Origin: Rubellimicrobium arenae
GTDB lineage: Bacteria > Pseudomonadota > Alphaproteobacteria > Rhodobacterales > Rhodobacteraceae
Assembly: GCF_017916275.1 (NCBI RefSeq)
Contig: NZ_JAFMST010000001.1
Span: forward strand, 248,001-312,000
Length of the DNA stretch: 64,000 nucleotides
Direction of reading: 5' to 3'
Shown here: positions 8,778 through 19,270 of the stretch, piece after piece
Layout: each line of letters starts with the position of its first letter
Numbering within the stretch: the stretch's first letter is position 1
Position numbers and translations under genes: made by a program
The notes under the pieces: model-generated
The model's database searches: none
The model's input: only the letters and a program-made list of their open reading frames with translations
Told to the model about the DNA's origin: nothing

Positions 8778-8804
8778 GGGCCGCCCTCCAAGGGTGTGCG
8801 GCCC
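8778..8804 (-). promoter_or_regulatory. Hairpin in the rplY leader
   Basis: A 7-bp GGGCCGC/GCGGCCC stem with an inner CCT/AGG pair lies 20 bases before the rplY start codon, and on the minus strand is followed by CTTTATCATT. It could be an attenuator or an autoregulatory leader element, or the end of an upstream transcript. Only the hairpin itself is seen. Confidence 0.3.
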
Positions 8805-8982
8805 GGTTGAGGGCGCCCGCTTAGCCTGTGCGGGTCCGGAAGGAAAGGGGGTCCGTGACCCTGCGACAGGCGGACCCGCCGATTCTCCATGCGATGGAGA
8901 AACAATCGGTGATCGGGGCGGCATTGCGAAGCGGGAAGGGGCTTGCGAGAAGCCGGGACGCGTCAATCCGAGCAGGTGATCC

Positions 8983-10117
8983 ATGTCCGTCCTGACCGCC
9001 GTCCGGCTCTCGGCCCGGCCGAGCGCCGCCTTTGCCTCGCTGGGGCTCTTCTGGGGCTGCTGGGCGGCCTATGTGCCCGTCGTGAAGGCGGGGCTCGGGG
9101 TCTCGGACGGGACCTTCGGGCTCCTGCTGCTGGGATCGGCCTGCGGGCTCGTGTCGGCGATGTGGATCGCGCCCAGGACGGACCGGGCGCTGGGCGCGCG
9201 CGCCATGCAGGTGCTGGCGCTGGCCTTTGCCGTGGCCTGGGTGCTGCCCACCATGGCGCCGGGGGCGCTGCCGTTCTTCCTCGCGCTGGTGGTGGTCGGG
9301 CTCTGCTCGGGCCTCCTGGACGTGACGATGAACTCGCGGGTGTCCGAGCTGGAGGCGGCGCATGGGCGGTCGCTGATGAACGGGGCGCACGGGATGTTCT
9401 CGGTCGGCTACACGGTCGGGGCGCTGTTCGCGGGCTTTGCGCGCGAAGGCGGGCTGCCGCCGTTCCTTGCGCTGGCCTGCGTCGCGGGTTTCGTCATCCT
9501 CGTGCTGGTGCCGCTGATGCGCCAGGAGCCCCATGTGGTGCCGCATCCCGCCGCCGGGCGGGGGGATTACCCGCTGGTGCCGATCCTGCTCTGCGGGGGG
9601 GTGGTGATGGCGGCCTTCATGACCGAGGCCGCCACCGAGGCCTGGTCGGCCCTCCATGTCGAGAGGACCCTGGGCGGGCGCGCGGCCGAAGGGGCGCTGG
9701 GGCCGGCCATGCTGGGCATCACCATGTCCATCGGCCGCTTTGGCGGGCAGGTCGTGGCCGAGCGGCTGCGCGAGGTCGGGGTGGTGGTCGGCGCCTCGGC
9801 GCTGGCCGCCCTGGGGGCGCTGGTGGCGGCCTGGGCGCCCGGGCCGCTGGTGGCCTACCTGGGCTTTGGCATGTTCGGCCTGGGCGTGTCCGTCATCGGA
9901 CCCATGGGCCTGGCCCTGGTGGGCAAGATGGTGCCCGCGCATTTCCGGACCGAGGCGATCAGCCGGGCGGCGGTCATGGGCTTTTCGGGATTCTTCTTCG
10001 CCCCCGTCATCATGGGGCTGGTGAGCCAGGGCTTCGGCCTGCGCTGGGCCTTTACCTGCGTCGCGGTCCTGGTGGCCTGCGCCATCCCGCTGGCGCTGGC
10101 CCTGGCCCGGCGTCCCG

Positions 10118-10134
<17 letters not shown>
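8983..10134 (+). CDS. MFS transporter
   Basis: A 383-residue protein with about 12 hydrophobic helices, of the major facilitator superfamily. The pattern resembles the YbjJ-like branch: FWGCWAAYVPVVKAGLGVSDGTFG in helix 1, LDVTMNSRVSELEAAHGRSLMNGAHGMFSVGY between helices 4 and 5 (a well-conserved stretch of that branch), and GPMGLALVGKMVPAHFRTEAIS in the second half. Substrate is not evident. The gene is convergent with the amylosucrase gene and overlaps it by 17 bases. Confidence 0.85.
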
Positions 10135-12061
<1,927 letters not shown>

Positions 12062-12154
12062 GATGCGTCCCCTGGCTGGCGTCCTCGGGCCCGTTAGGCC
12101 AGGACGACCCAAGGGGCAAGCGATCGTCCGGCCCCCGGCGCGGCCCGGGGCAGG

Positions 12155-13327
12155 TCAGGCGTTCTCGGCCCAGTCCCCCTCGAAGTCGCGGGGCACCAGC
12201 AGGATGTCCCGGTTCACCTCGCGCAGGGTGCGGCGGCCGCAGAGAGCCATGGTGACGTCCATCTCCTTCTGGAGGATCTGGAGCGCGCGGGTCACCCCCG
12301 CCTGGCCCATCGCGCCCAGGCCGTAGACATAGGCCCGCCCGATCATGGTCCCGTCCGCGCCCATGGCGATGGCCTTGAGGATGTCCTGGCCCGAGCGGAT
12401 GCCGGAATCGAGCCAGATCTCCGTCTCGCCCTTCACGGCCCGCACGATGGAGGGGAGGACGCGGATGGAGCTCAGCGCGCCGTCGAGCTGCCGCCCCCCA
12501 TGGTTCGACACCACGATGGCGTCGGCCCCGGCCTTGACGGCCAGCCGGGCGTCCTCGGCGTCGAGGATGCCCTTGAGGATGAACTTGCCGCCCCAGCGTT
12601 CGCGGATGCGTTCGACCTTGTCCCAGTCGAGCCGGGGATCGAACTGCTCGGCGGTCCAGGCCTGGAGCGAGCTGAGGTCGCCCACGCTCTTGGCATGGCC
12701 CACGATGTTGCGGAAGGTGCGCCGCCTGGTGCCGGCCATGCCGAAGGACCAGCTCCACTTGGTGGCCATGTCCCACAGGTTGCGCGGCGTGGGCTTGGGC
12801 GGCGCCGAGAGGCCGTTCTTGATGTCCTTGTGGCGTTGGCCGAGGATCTGGAGATCGAGCGTGAGCACCAGGGCCGAGCAGTTGGCCGCCCGCGCCCGTT
12901 CGATGATCTCGTCCACGAAGCCGGTGTCCTGCATGACGTAAAGCTGGAACCAGAAGGGCGCCGGGCTGTTCTGCGCCACGTCCTCGATCGAGCAGATCGA
13001 CATGGTGGACAGGGTGTAGGGCACGCCGAAGGCCGCGGCCGCGCGGGCGGCCTTGATCTCCCCGTCGGCGTTCTGCATCCCCAGCGACCCCACGGGGGCG
13101 AGCGCGACCGGCATCGTCACCGGCTGCCCGAGCATCGTCCCGTTGAGCGTCCGGCCCGACATGTCCACCGCCACCCGCTGGCGGAAGCGGATCCTGTCGA
13201 AGTCGCTGGTGTTCTCGCGGAAGGTCTGCTCGGTCCAGCTTCCGGATTCGCAGTAGTCGAAGAACATCTTGGGCGTGCGGCGGCGGTGCAGGCGCTTGAG
13301 GTCGTCGATGTTGGTGATGACGGGCAT
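12155..13327 (-). CDS. lldD: FMN-dependent L-lactate dehydrogenase
   Basis: A 390-residue member of the alpha-hydroxy-acid oxidase/LldD family, which oxidises L-lactate to pyruvate at the membrane and passes electrons to quinone. Visible signatures: the N-terminal NIDDLKRLHRRRTPKMFFDY, the FMN-binding PVALAPVGSLGMQNADGE and STMSICSIEDVA, WFQLYVMQD, and the active-site loop VSNHGGRQLDGA. The long FMN site is complete and the length is normal. The start at 13327 matches the family; the frame is open further upstream. Other 2-hydroxy acids could be the substrate. Confidence 0.9.
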   Translation of the reverse strand: MPVITNIDDLKRLHRRRTPKMFFDYCESGSWTEQTFRENTSDFDRIRFRQRVAVDMSGRTLNGTMLGQPVTMPVALAPVGSLGMQNADGEIKAARAAAAFGVPYTLSTMSICSIEDVAQNSPAPFWFQLYVMQDTGFVDEIIERARAANCSALVLTLDLQILGQRHKDIKNGLSAPPKPTPRNLWDMATKWSWSFGMAGTRRRTFRNIVGHAKSVGDLSSLQAWTAEQFDPRLDWDKVERIRERWGGKFILKGILDAEDARLAVKAGADAIVVSNHGGRQLDGALSSIRVLPSIVRAVKGETEIWLDSGIRSGQDILKAIAMGADGTMIGRAYVYGLGAMGQAGVTRALQILQKEMDVTMALCGRRTLREVNRDILLVPRDFEGDWAENA

Positions 13328-13474
13328 GGCGGTCTCGCAGGGGTTTCCCGACATTAGACGCGTTCCGGACGGCGATGAAAGTCCCGACCGGCGGCCCGGT
13401 CGGACGCAGCGCCGATTAACCATTTCTTTCCGCATCCCTGTTTAGGCTGCACGCCGAACATCCACGAGGTGCCG

Positions 13475-15025
13475 ATGAAGTCCCTGCTGCGAATCGCCTC
13501 CTGGCCCGTGGAGATCGGGGTCATCGCCGGGACCCTGCTGGCCTTTCGGCTGGCCGTCCATTTCGAAATGCTGGAGCAGATCTACGCCTTTTCCCGCGCC
13601 CACGAGGAGTGGGAGCTCGACGAGTACTTCACGCTGCTGCTGGCGCTGTCGATGTCGCTGCCGCTGCTGCTCTGGTGGTGGAACCGGCAGCTGTCCCGGG
13701 CCAACCGGCTGGCCTCGGCCGCCGAAGCCGAGGCGCGGCGCCTGTCGCTGCTCGATCCCCTGACCCGGCTGCCGAACCGGCGGGGATTCTATCGGGCGGT
13801 GGAGGAGGTGACCTCCGGCTCGAATCCCGCCCTGACGGTGCTTTTGCTCGACCTCGACCGGTTCAAGCCTGTGAACGACCTGCGGGGGCACGAGGCCGGG
13901 GACCAGCTGCTCCGCGCGGTGGCCCGGCGGTTGCGCCGCTCCTGCCCCGAGGATGCGATCGTGGCCCGCCTGGGCGGCGACGAGTTCGTGGTGGCCCTGT
14001 CGCGCCCCGGCCTGGACGACTGCGGCGATGCCATCGGGCGGACGATCCTGCGGGCCATGCAGGAGCCCTTCGTCTTCGACGACTGGCAGGCCTCCATCTC
14101 CTGCTCGATCGGCATCGCGGACTGGCAGCGGGGCCTGAGCGGGTCGGACCTGCTGCGGCGCGCGGACCAGGCGATGTACCGCGCCAAGCAGGCCGGACGC
14201 GACGGTCTGGCGCATTTCGACCCCCCTCTGGGCGAGGCGCTGCGCGAGCAGGCCGCCCTGGAGCACGACCTTCGCCGCGCCCTGACGGCGGGCGAGATCC
14301 TGCCCTACTTCCAGCCGATCTTCGACATCACGGGGCGGCAGCTGCGCGCCTTCGAGGTGCTGGCGCGCTGGTGCGATCCGCAGCGCGGCTTTGTCCCGCC
14401 CGACCGGTTCATCCCCCTGGCCGAGGAACTGGGCCTGATCGAGCGGCTGTCCGAGATCGTCCTGGAGAAGGCCTGCGCCGCGCTCGAGGGCTGGCCCACC
14501 GACCTGCCGATCTCGTTCAACCTGTCGCCCCGGCAGCTGGGGGACCCCATGCTGCCCTATCGGATCCTGGCCATCCTGGAACGGCACGGCATCCCGGGCA
14601 GCCGGCTCGAGATCGAGATCACCGAACGCGCCGTGCTGGCCGACATGGAGGTGGCCCGCCGGATCGTGGCGGAGCTGGTGAAGGCCGGGGTGCGCATCTC
14701 GCTGGACGATTTCGGGACCGGCACCTCCAGCCTTGCCATCCTGACGCAGCTTCCCATCGACCGGATCAAGATCGACCGCAGCTTCATCGCCGAGGTGGAC
14801 CGGCTGCCGGAACGGGCCAAGATCGTGGCAGGCGTCCTCGCGCTCGCATCCTCGCTGGGCCTCGACGTCACCGCGGAGGGGATCGAACGGGACGAGGAAC
14901 TGGCCTTCCTCCGCGAACGGCGCTGCGCGCTGGGCCAGGGCTTCCTGCTGGGGCGGCCCCAGCCGGCCGAGGACGTGGCGCGGCTGATCTCGGATCACGA
15001 GGAGCCGGCCCGGGCGGTGGGCTGA
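13475..15025 (+). CDS. Membrane GGDEF-EAL (cyclic-di-GMP) protein
   Basis: A 516-residue protein: two membrane helices (about residues 10-28 and 48-68), a GGDEF domain with intact RLGGDEFVVAL (about 170), and an EAL domain. In the EAL domain the signature reads FEVLARW, i.e. EVL in place of EAL, a substitution found in active phosphodiesterases. The other metal and catalytic positions are present: NLSPRQ, EITE, DDFGTGTSSL, KIDRSFI, AEGIE and GQGFLLGRP. So it may both make and break c-di-GMP, or one domain may be regulatory. The ATG at 13475 follows GAGG; a GTG two codons upstream is possible. It is divergent from lldD. Confidence 0.88.
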   Translation: MKSLLRIASWPVEIGVIAGTLLAFRLAVHFEMLEQIYAFSRAHEEWELDEYFTLLLALSMSLPLLLWWWNRQLSRANRLASAAEAEARRLSLLDPLTRLPNRRGFYRAVEEVTSGSNPALTVLLLDLDRFKPVNDLRGHEAGDQLLRAVARRLRRSCPEDAIVARLGGDEFVVALSRPGLDDCGDAIGRTILRAMQEPFVFDDWQASISCSIGIADWQRGLSGSDLLRRADQAMYRAKQAGRDGLAHFDPPLGEALREQAALEHDLRRALTAGEILPYFQPIFDITGRQLRAFEVLARWCDPQRGFVPPDRFIPLAEELGLIERLSEIVLEKACAALEGWPTDLPISFNLSPRQLGDPMLPYRILAILERHGIPGSRLEIEITERAVLADMEVARRIVAELVKAGVRISLDDFGTGTSSLAILTQLPIDRIKIDRSFIAEVDRLPERAKIVAGVLALASSLGLDVTAEGIERDEELAFLRERRCALGQGFLLGRPQPAEDVARLISDHEEPARAVG

Positions 15026-15104
15026 GGGCGTGCCGCCCGATGGCCGGGCAGGGCGGGGCGCCCTGTCAGGCCAGGCGCCCGTCCGGGGTCAGGGGGGGCA
15101 GGGG

Positions 15105-15896
15105 TCAGGCGGAGTGGGCGCCGTCGGCCAGGGACTTCACGAAGGCCAGCACCTCGGAAGGGGTGCGGCCCTGGGCCACCTCGGACACGATGGCCGAGCC
15201 GACCACCGCCCCATCCGCCACGCTGGCGATGTCGCGGGCGGACTCGGGCGTCCGGATGCCGAAGCCCACGATCACCGGGAGGTCGGTCTTGGCCTTGATG
15301 CGGGCGACCTCGGGGGCGACGTCACCCGCCTGCGCGGCGGCGGCCCCGGTGATCCCGGTGATCGAGACGTAGTAGACGAAGCCGGAGGTGTTCTGGAGCA
15401 CCTTGGGCAGGCGCCGGTCGTCGGTGGTGGGCGTCGCGAGGCGGATGAAGTTGAGGCCCGCCTTCTGGGCGGGGATGCAGAGCTCGTCGTCCTCCTCGGG
15501 CGGGAGGTCCACGACGATGAGGCCGTCGATCCCGGCCTCCTTGGCCTGCTCGAGGAAGCGCGGCACCCCGCGGGAGTGGATCGGGTTGTAGTAGCCCATC
15601 AGCACGATCGGGGTCTGGTCGCCGGTGGCGCGCAGGTCGCGGGCGATCTGGAGCGTCCGGTCCAGGGTCTGTCCGCCCGCCAGCGCGCGCTGCCCGGCCA
15701 GCTGGATCGTCGGGCCGTCCGCCATGGGATCGGTGAAGGGCAGTCCGAGTTCGATGATGTCGACGCCCGCGGCGGGAAGGCCCAGCACGATCTCGCGCGA
15801 GCTGTCGAAGTCGGGATCGCCCGCCATGACATAGGCCACGAAGGCCTTGCGCCCCTCGGCCCTGAGCCGCGCGAAGGTGTCGTCGATCCGTGTCAT
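15105..15896 (-). CDS. trpA: Tryptophan synthase alpha chain
   Basis: TrpA cleaves indole-3-glycerol phosphate to indole, which is channelled to TrpB. The protein (263 residues) carries [16 protein letters not shown] with the catalytic Glu (about 50) and Asp (about 61), YYNPIHSRG, and the phosphate-binding [10 protein letters not shown] and GAVVGSAIV. The start at 15896 gives [20 protein letters not shown], the family start. It stands alone, opposite in strand to trpFB and 11 kb from them. Confidence 0.97.
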   Translation of the reverse strand: MTRIDDTFARLRAEGRKAFVAYVMAGDPDFDSSREIVLGLPAAGVDIIELGLPFTDPMADGPTIQLAGQRALAGGQTLDRTLQIARDLRATGDQTPIVLMGYYNPIHSRGVPRFLEQAKEAGIDGLIVVDLPPEEDDELCIPAQKAGLNFIRLATPTTDDRRLPKVLQNTSGFVYYVSITGITGAAAAQAGDVAPEVARIKAKTDLPVIVGFGIRTPESARDIASVADGAVVGSAIVSEVAQGRTPSEVLAFVKSLADGAHSA

Positions 15897-16049
15897 GGCC
15901 CTATCCCCCGTTTTCCCGGGGGATGCGCCACGGCAGGCGGAAATGCAAGGAGGGCCGATGGACCCCATCCCGCCGCACGGGCGATGCGGCGGGATGGGGC
16001 GGACGGGCCGGGGAGGAGGACGCGGCCCGCCCGGTTCGTGCCCGACCCG

Positions 16050-16511
16050 TCAGGTCGGATGCGCCTCGGCTTCCTCGGTCGCGCGTTCGTCGGACATGGT
16101 GCCCCCCTCGGGCTCGGCCGAGATGATCCAGTGGGTGCCGAAGCGGTCCCGGACCATGCCGAAGCCCCGCGAGAAGAAGGTGGGGGCAAAGTCCTGGAGG
16201 ACGTCGCCACCCTCGGACAGCCGGTCGAAGGCGGACCGCGCGGCCCCGGGGTCGGGGAAGGTCTGCATGACGGACACGCCCTGCTGGCGGTCGCCGTCCA
16301 TCCCCGGCGGGAAATCCGAGGCCATGAGGAGCCCGCCGGCCGTCCGGATCTGGCCGTGCATGACCCGGTCCGAGCCCGCCCATCCCTCCGGGGCGTTCGG
16401 GCTTTCGGCGTAGCGCATCACGGCGAGGTCGGTGCCGCCCAGGGCTTCGGCGTAGAAGGCCAGCGCCTCGGCGCAGCGGCCCTGGAAATGCAGGTAGGGG
16501 ATTGTGGCCAT
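16050..16511 (-). CDS. PhnB-like VOC family protein (copy 1)
   Basis: A 153-residue vicinal-oxygen-chelate (glyoxalase/bleomycin-resistance fold) protein of the PhnB / 3-demethylubiquinone-methyltransferase-like group. Recognised by MATIPYLHFQGRCAEALAFYAEALGG, MHGQIRTAGGLLMASDFPPG, and FFSRGFGMVRDRFGTHWII. The last ~20 residues are a hydrophilic acidic tail. Its start overlaps the stop of the next VOC gene by one base (TGATG), so the two are translationally coupled and share the LexA box at 16966. Substrate unknown. Confidence 0.85.
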   Translation of the reverse strand: MATIPYLHFQGRCAEALAFYAEALGGTDLAVMRYAESPNAPEGWAGSDRVMHGQIRTAGGLLMASDFPPGMDGDRQQGVSVMQTFPDPGAARSAFDRLSEGGDVLQDFAPTFFSRGFGMVRDRFGTHWIISAEPEGGTMSDERATEEAEAHPT

Positions 16512-16927
16512 CAGGGGACCGGCGCGGGGGCGGGCTGCGATTCGGTGTCGATCATCCAGCGCGTGCCGAACCGGTCCGTGAGGCTGCCGAACCCGGGGGA
16601 CCAGAAGGTGGATTCGTAGGGCATCTCGATCTCGCCCCCTTCGGCCAGGGCGTCGAAGACGCGGCGGCCCTCGGACGTCGTGGGATAGGTGAGCGTGATG
16701 GAGTTCCCGGCCATCGGAACGGCCTTGGAATAGTCCGAGGCGTAAAGCCAACCGTCCCCGATCCGGAGCGCGGCGTGCATGACGCTGTCGGGGTCGCCCC
16801 AGCTTTCGCCGGAGGGCGCGTCGGCGGCCTTCATGATCTGCGGATCGGGCGAGCCGAAGATGCGGGCGTAGGTGCGAAGCGCCTCCTCGGCGGTGCCGTC
16901 GAAGAACAGGTAAGGGATCGGGGCCAT
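16511..16927 (-). CDS. PhnB-like VOC family protein (copy 2)
   Basis: A 138-residue paralogue of copy 1: MAPIPYLFFDGTAEEALRTYARIFG, MHAALRIGDGWLYASDYSKA, and FWSPGFGSLTDRFGTRWMID. It is the first gene of a two-gene transcript. A GGAGGA ribosome-binding site precedes the ATG at 16927, and a perfect LexA-type operator lies 38 bases upstream of the start. Function unknown; members of this group have been linked to resistance and to metal-dependent enzymes, but no role can be read from the sequence. Confidence 0.85.
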   Translation of the reverse strand: MAPIPYLFFDGTAEEALRTYARIFGSPDPQIMKAADAPSGESWGDPDSVMHAALRIGDGWLYASDYSKAVPMAGNSITLTYPTTSEGRRVFDALAEGGEIEMPYESTFWSPGFGSLTDRFGTRWMIDTESQPAPAPVP

Positions 16928-16965
16928 GCTGATTCCTCCGGGGTTGGGTGACGCTAGGTTAACAT

Positions 16966-16980
16966 GTTCCTATTTCGTTC
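16966..16980 (-). promoter_or_regulatory. LexA (SOS) box upstream of VOC copies 2 and 1
   Basis: GTTC-CTATTTC-GTTC is a perfect match to the alphaproteobacterial LexA operator GTTC-N7-GTTC. It ends 38 bases before the start of the VOC gene at 16927. The Pmp3-like gene diverges from the same region, about 80 bases away. Confidence 0.75.
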
Positions 16981-17059
16981 CAAAGCGCCGCATCGCGCCG
17001 CTGTCCGATTTCCGCCGATGGGGGATGAAGCGAGCCGGGCGAGCCCCCATATGCGGCCT

Positions 17060-17263
17060 ATGAACTATGTGCTCGCCCTCCTCCTCCCGCCCTTGTCGAT
17101 CCTCCTTGCGGGTCGGCCCATCCTCGCCGTCGTGGTGTTCCTGTTCTGGCTGCCCGCCATCATCTTCTCGGGCGGGCTGGGGCACCCGATCTTCATCCTG
17201 CTGGCCTGGATCATCATCTGGCAGAAGCAGGAGGACCGGCGCGTCCGACGCTTCGACCGCTAG
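17060..17263 (+). CDS. Pmp3/YqaE (UPF0057)-type membrane peptide
   Basis: A 67-residue peptide with two membrane helices: NYVLALLLPPLSILLAGRP (a good match to the family's LLPP-x-x-[VI]-L start) and FILLAWIIIWQKQ, with FWLPAIIFSGGLGHPIF in between. Pmp3-type peptides affect membrane potential and stress tolerance. The ATG at 17060 fits the family start; another ATG three codons upstream (17051) is open. No clear ribosome-binding site is seen. Its stop overlaps the end of the convergent VOC copy 3 by 4 bases. Confidence 0.75.
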   Translation: MNYVLALLLPPLSILLAGRPILAVVVFLFWLPAIIFSGGLGHPIFILLAWIIIWQKQEDRRVRRFDR

Positions 17264-17649
17264 GCCCCGCCACGGGGGGCGGCGATGGCGTCCACCATCC
17301 ATCGCGTCCCCCAGCGGTCCGTGACCCGGCCGAATCCCGGCGACCAGTCGGTCGCGCCATAGGGAGTTTCGACCCGGCCCCCATGGGACAGGGCGTCGAA
17401 GACGCGCTGCCCTTCGCCGGGGTCGGACAGCGTCACGGCCATCGCCGTGCCCGCGCCCGGGTCGGCGCGGCAGGGATCCGGGACGGCATGCCATCCGCGG
17501 GCGGTGTGGACCGAGGCATAGACGAGCGGGTTCGGGAAGGCCGATGCAGGGCAGGGGCGTCCGGCCTGCGGGCGCGGCCGGAAGATCGCGGCGTAGGTGC
17601 GCCGCGCGTCCGCGCAGGAGCCCTCGAACGTGAAGCAGGGAATGGTCAT
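17260..17649 (-). CDS. PhnB-like VOC family protein (copy 3)
   Basis: A 129-residue paralogue of the two VOC genes nearby: MTIPCFTFEGSCADARRTYAAIFR, and DWSPGFGRVTDRWGTRWMVD at the end. The middle is more divergent and lacks the second paralogue's ASDY segment. It has its own LexA-type operator 39 bases upstream, almost the same distance as for copy 2, which argues for a shared promoter design. Function unknown. Confidence 0.8.
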   Translation of the reverse strand: MTIPCFTFEGSCADARRTYAAIFRPRPQAGRPCPASAFPNPLVYASVHTARGWHAVPDPCRADPGAGTAMAVTLSDPGEGQRVFDALSHGGRVETPYGATDWSPGFGRVTDRWGTRWMVDAIAAPRGGA

Positions 17650-17688
17650 GACCGATTCCTTTCCTTGGGCAGGGGTTCAACATATCAT

Positions 17689-17703
17689 GTTCCCTTTTTG
17701 TTC
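17689..17703 (-). promoter_or_regulatory. LexA (SOS) box upstream of VOC copy 3
   Basis: GTTC-CCTTTTT-GTTC matches GTTC-N7-GTTC exactly and lies 39 bases before the start at 17649. Confidence 0.75.
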
Positions 17704-17770
17704 CCAAGCCTTGCTTGCGGTCGGGCGAAGGTCGCCCTAGAAGCGCGGCGTTTTGGTCACGGAGACGAGC

Positions 17771-18868
17771 ATGGGCTTTCGCATGGGGATCGTGGGGCTG
17801 CCCAACGTCGGCAAATCCACCCTGTTCAACGCGCTGACGCGCACGGCCGCCGCGCAGGCCGCCAACTTTCCCTTTTGCACCATCGAGCCCAATGTCGGCG
17901 AGGTGGCCGTGCCCGACCCCCGGCTGGAGAAGCTGGCCGAATTGGCAAAGTCGCGGCAGATCATCCCGACGCGGATGACCTTCGTGGACATCGCCGGGCT
18001 CGTGAAGGGCGCCTCCAAGGGGGAAGGGCTGGGGAACCAGTTCCTGGCCAACATCCGCGAGACGGATGCGATCGCCCATGTGCTCCGCTGCTTTGAGGAC
18101 GGGGACATCACCCATGTCGAGGGGCGGGTCGATCCGGTCGCGGACGCCCAGACCATCGAGACGGAGCTGATGCTCGCGGACCTCGAGTCGGTCGAGCGGC
18201 GGCTCCAGAACCTCGCCCGGAAGGTCAAGGGCGGCGACAAGGAGGCGGTGGAGCAGGAAGGGCTGCTCAAGCGCGCGCAGGCGGCGCTGTCCGAGGGCCG
18301 GCCCGCGCGGACCGTGCAGGTGTCCGAGGATGAGAGGCGGTCCTGGCGGATGCTGCAACTGCTGACCGCCAAGCCCGTGCTCTATGTCTGCAACGTCAAC
18401 GAGGAGGACGCGGCGGAGGGGAACGAGTTCTCGGCCCGCGTGGCGGCGATGGCCAAGGCCGAGGGCAACAGCCATGTCGTGATCTCGGCCCGGATCGAGG
18501 AGGAGATCGCCCAGCTTCCCCCCGAGGAGCAGACCGAGTTCCTGGAAACCATGGGGCTGGAGGAGGCGGGGCTCGACCGGCTGATCCGCGCCGGCTACGA
18601 GCTCCTGCATCTCCAGACCTACTTCACGGTCGGCCCCAAGGAAGCGCGGGCCTGGACCATCGGGCAGGGGACGCTGGCGCCGCAGGCGGCGGGCGTGATC
18701 CACGGCGACTTCGAGAAGGGCTTCATCCGCGCCGAGACCATCGCCTACGACGACTACGTGGCGCTGGGTGGCGAGGCGGCGGCGCGGGAGGCCGGCAAGC
18801 TGCGGGCCGAGGGCAAGACCTACGTCGTCAAGGACGGCGACGTCATGCACTTCCTGTTCAACACCTGA
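17771..18868 (+). CDS. ychF: Ribosome-binding ATPase YchF/OLA1
   Basis: A 365-residue Obg-family P-loop protein that hydrolyses ATP and binds ribosomes. It starts MGFRMGIVGLPNVGKSTLFNALT with the G1 motif, followed by the long FPFCTIEPNVGEVAVPD, DIAGLVKGASKGEGLGNQFL (G3), and the YchF-specific NVNEEDAAEGNEF (the NxxE form of G4 that favours ATP). The C-terminal TGS-like domain has TVGPKEARAWTI and HGDFEKGFIRAE. The start at 17771 matches the family. Length and motifs are all normal. Confidence 0.97.
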   Translation: MGFRMGIVGLPNVGKSTLFNALTRTAAAQAANFPFCTIEPNVGEVAVPDPRLEKLAELAKSRQIIPTRMTFVDIAGLVKGASKGEGLGNQFLANIRETDAIAHVLRCFEDGDITHVEGRVDPVADAQTIETELMLADLESVERRLQNLARKVKGGDKEAVEQEGLLKRAQAALSEGRPARTVQVSEDERRSWRMLQLLTAKPVLYVCNVNEEDAAEGNEFSARVAAMAKAEGNSHVVISARIEEEIAQLPPEEQTEFLETMGLEEAGLDRLIRAGYELLHLQTYFTVGPKEARAWTIGQGTLAPQAAGVIHGDFEKGFIRAETIAYDDYVALGGEAAAREAGKLRAEGKTYVVKDGDVMHFLFNT

Positions 18869-18886
18869 GGCGCCCGGAGGCGGGCG

Positions 18887-19192
18887 TCACTCCTCGCGTT
18901 CGGTGGTGAAGGCGAGCGGATAGCCCGCCTGTCCGCCCATGTCGGTGGCCTGCCGGGCCTTGGCCTCGGCTACCTCGCGCGTGAAGACGGCGACGACGCA
19001 GGCGCCCCGGCGGTGGGCGGTCAGCATGACGCCCAGCGCCTCGGCCTCGGTCATGCGGAACACGGCCTTGAGCACCTTCACCACGAAGTCGCGGGGGGTG
19101 AAGTCGTCGTTGAGCAGGATGACCTTGTAAAGGCGCGGACGCTCGGCTCGCGCCTTGGCCTGCGGCTTGGGGAGGAGGACGATGTCGGGCAT
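18887..19192 (-). CDS. clpS: ClpS adaptor for the ClpAP protease
   Basis: A 101-residue protein that delivers N-degron substrates to ClpA. It has the characteristic YKVILLNDDFTPRDFVVKVL, VMLTAHRRGACVVAVFTREVAEAK and the terminal FTTEREE. The start at 19192 (MPDIVLLPKPQAKA) is chosen over an upstream ATG because the flexible N-terminal arm of ClpS usually begins there. No clpA lies next to it here. Confidence 0.93.
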   Translation of the reverse strand: MPDIVLLPKPQAKARAERPRLYKVILLNDDFTPRDFVVKVLKAVFRMTEAEALGVMLTAHRRGACVVAVFTREVAEAKARQATDMGGQAGYPLAFTTEREE

Positions 19193-19270
19193 GGCCGCGT
19201 GGGGTCCGTGAACTGCACCGGGCGCGCGGGAAGATAGCACGCCGCCCCCGCAGCGAAAGGCTGGGGCCGC

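Noticed and set aside
12598-12613. GTTC...GTTC within lldD as another LexA box
   Set aside because: The gap is 8 bases, not 7, and the site lies inside a coding region.
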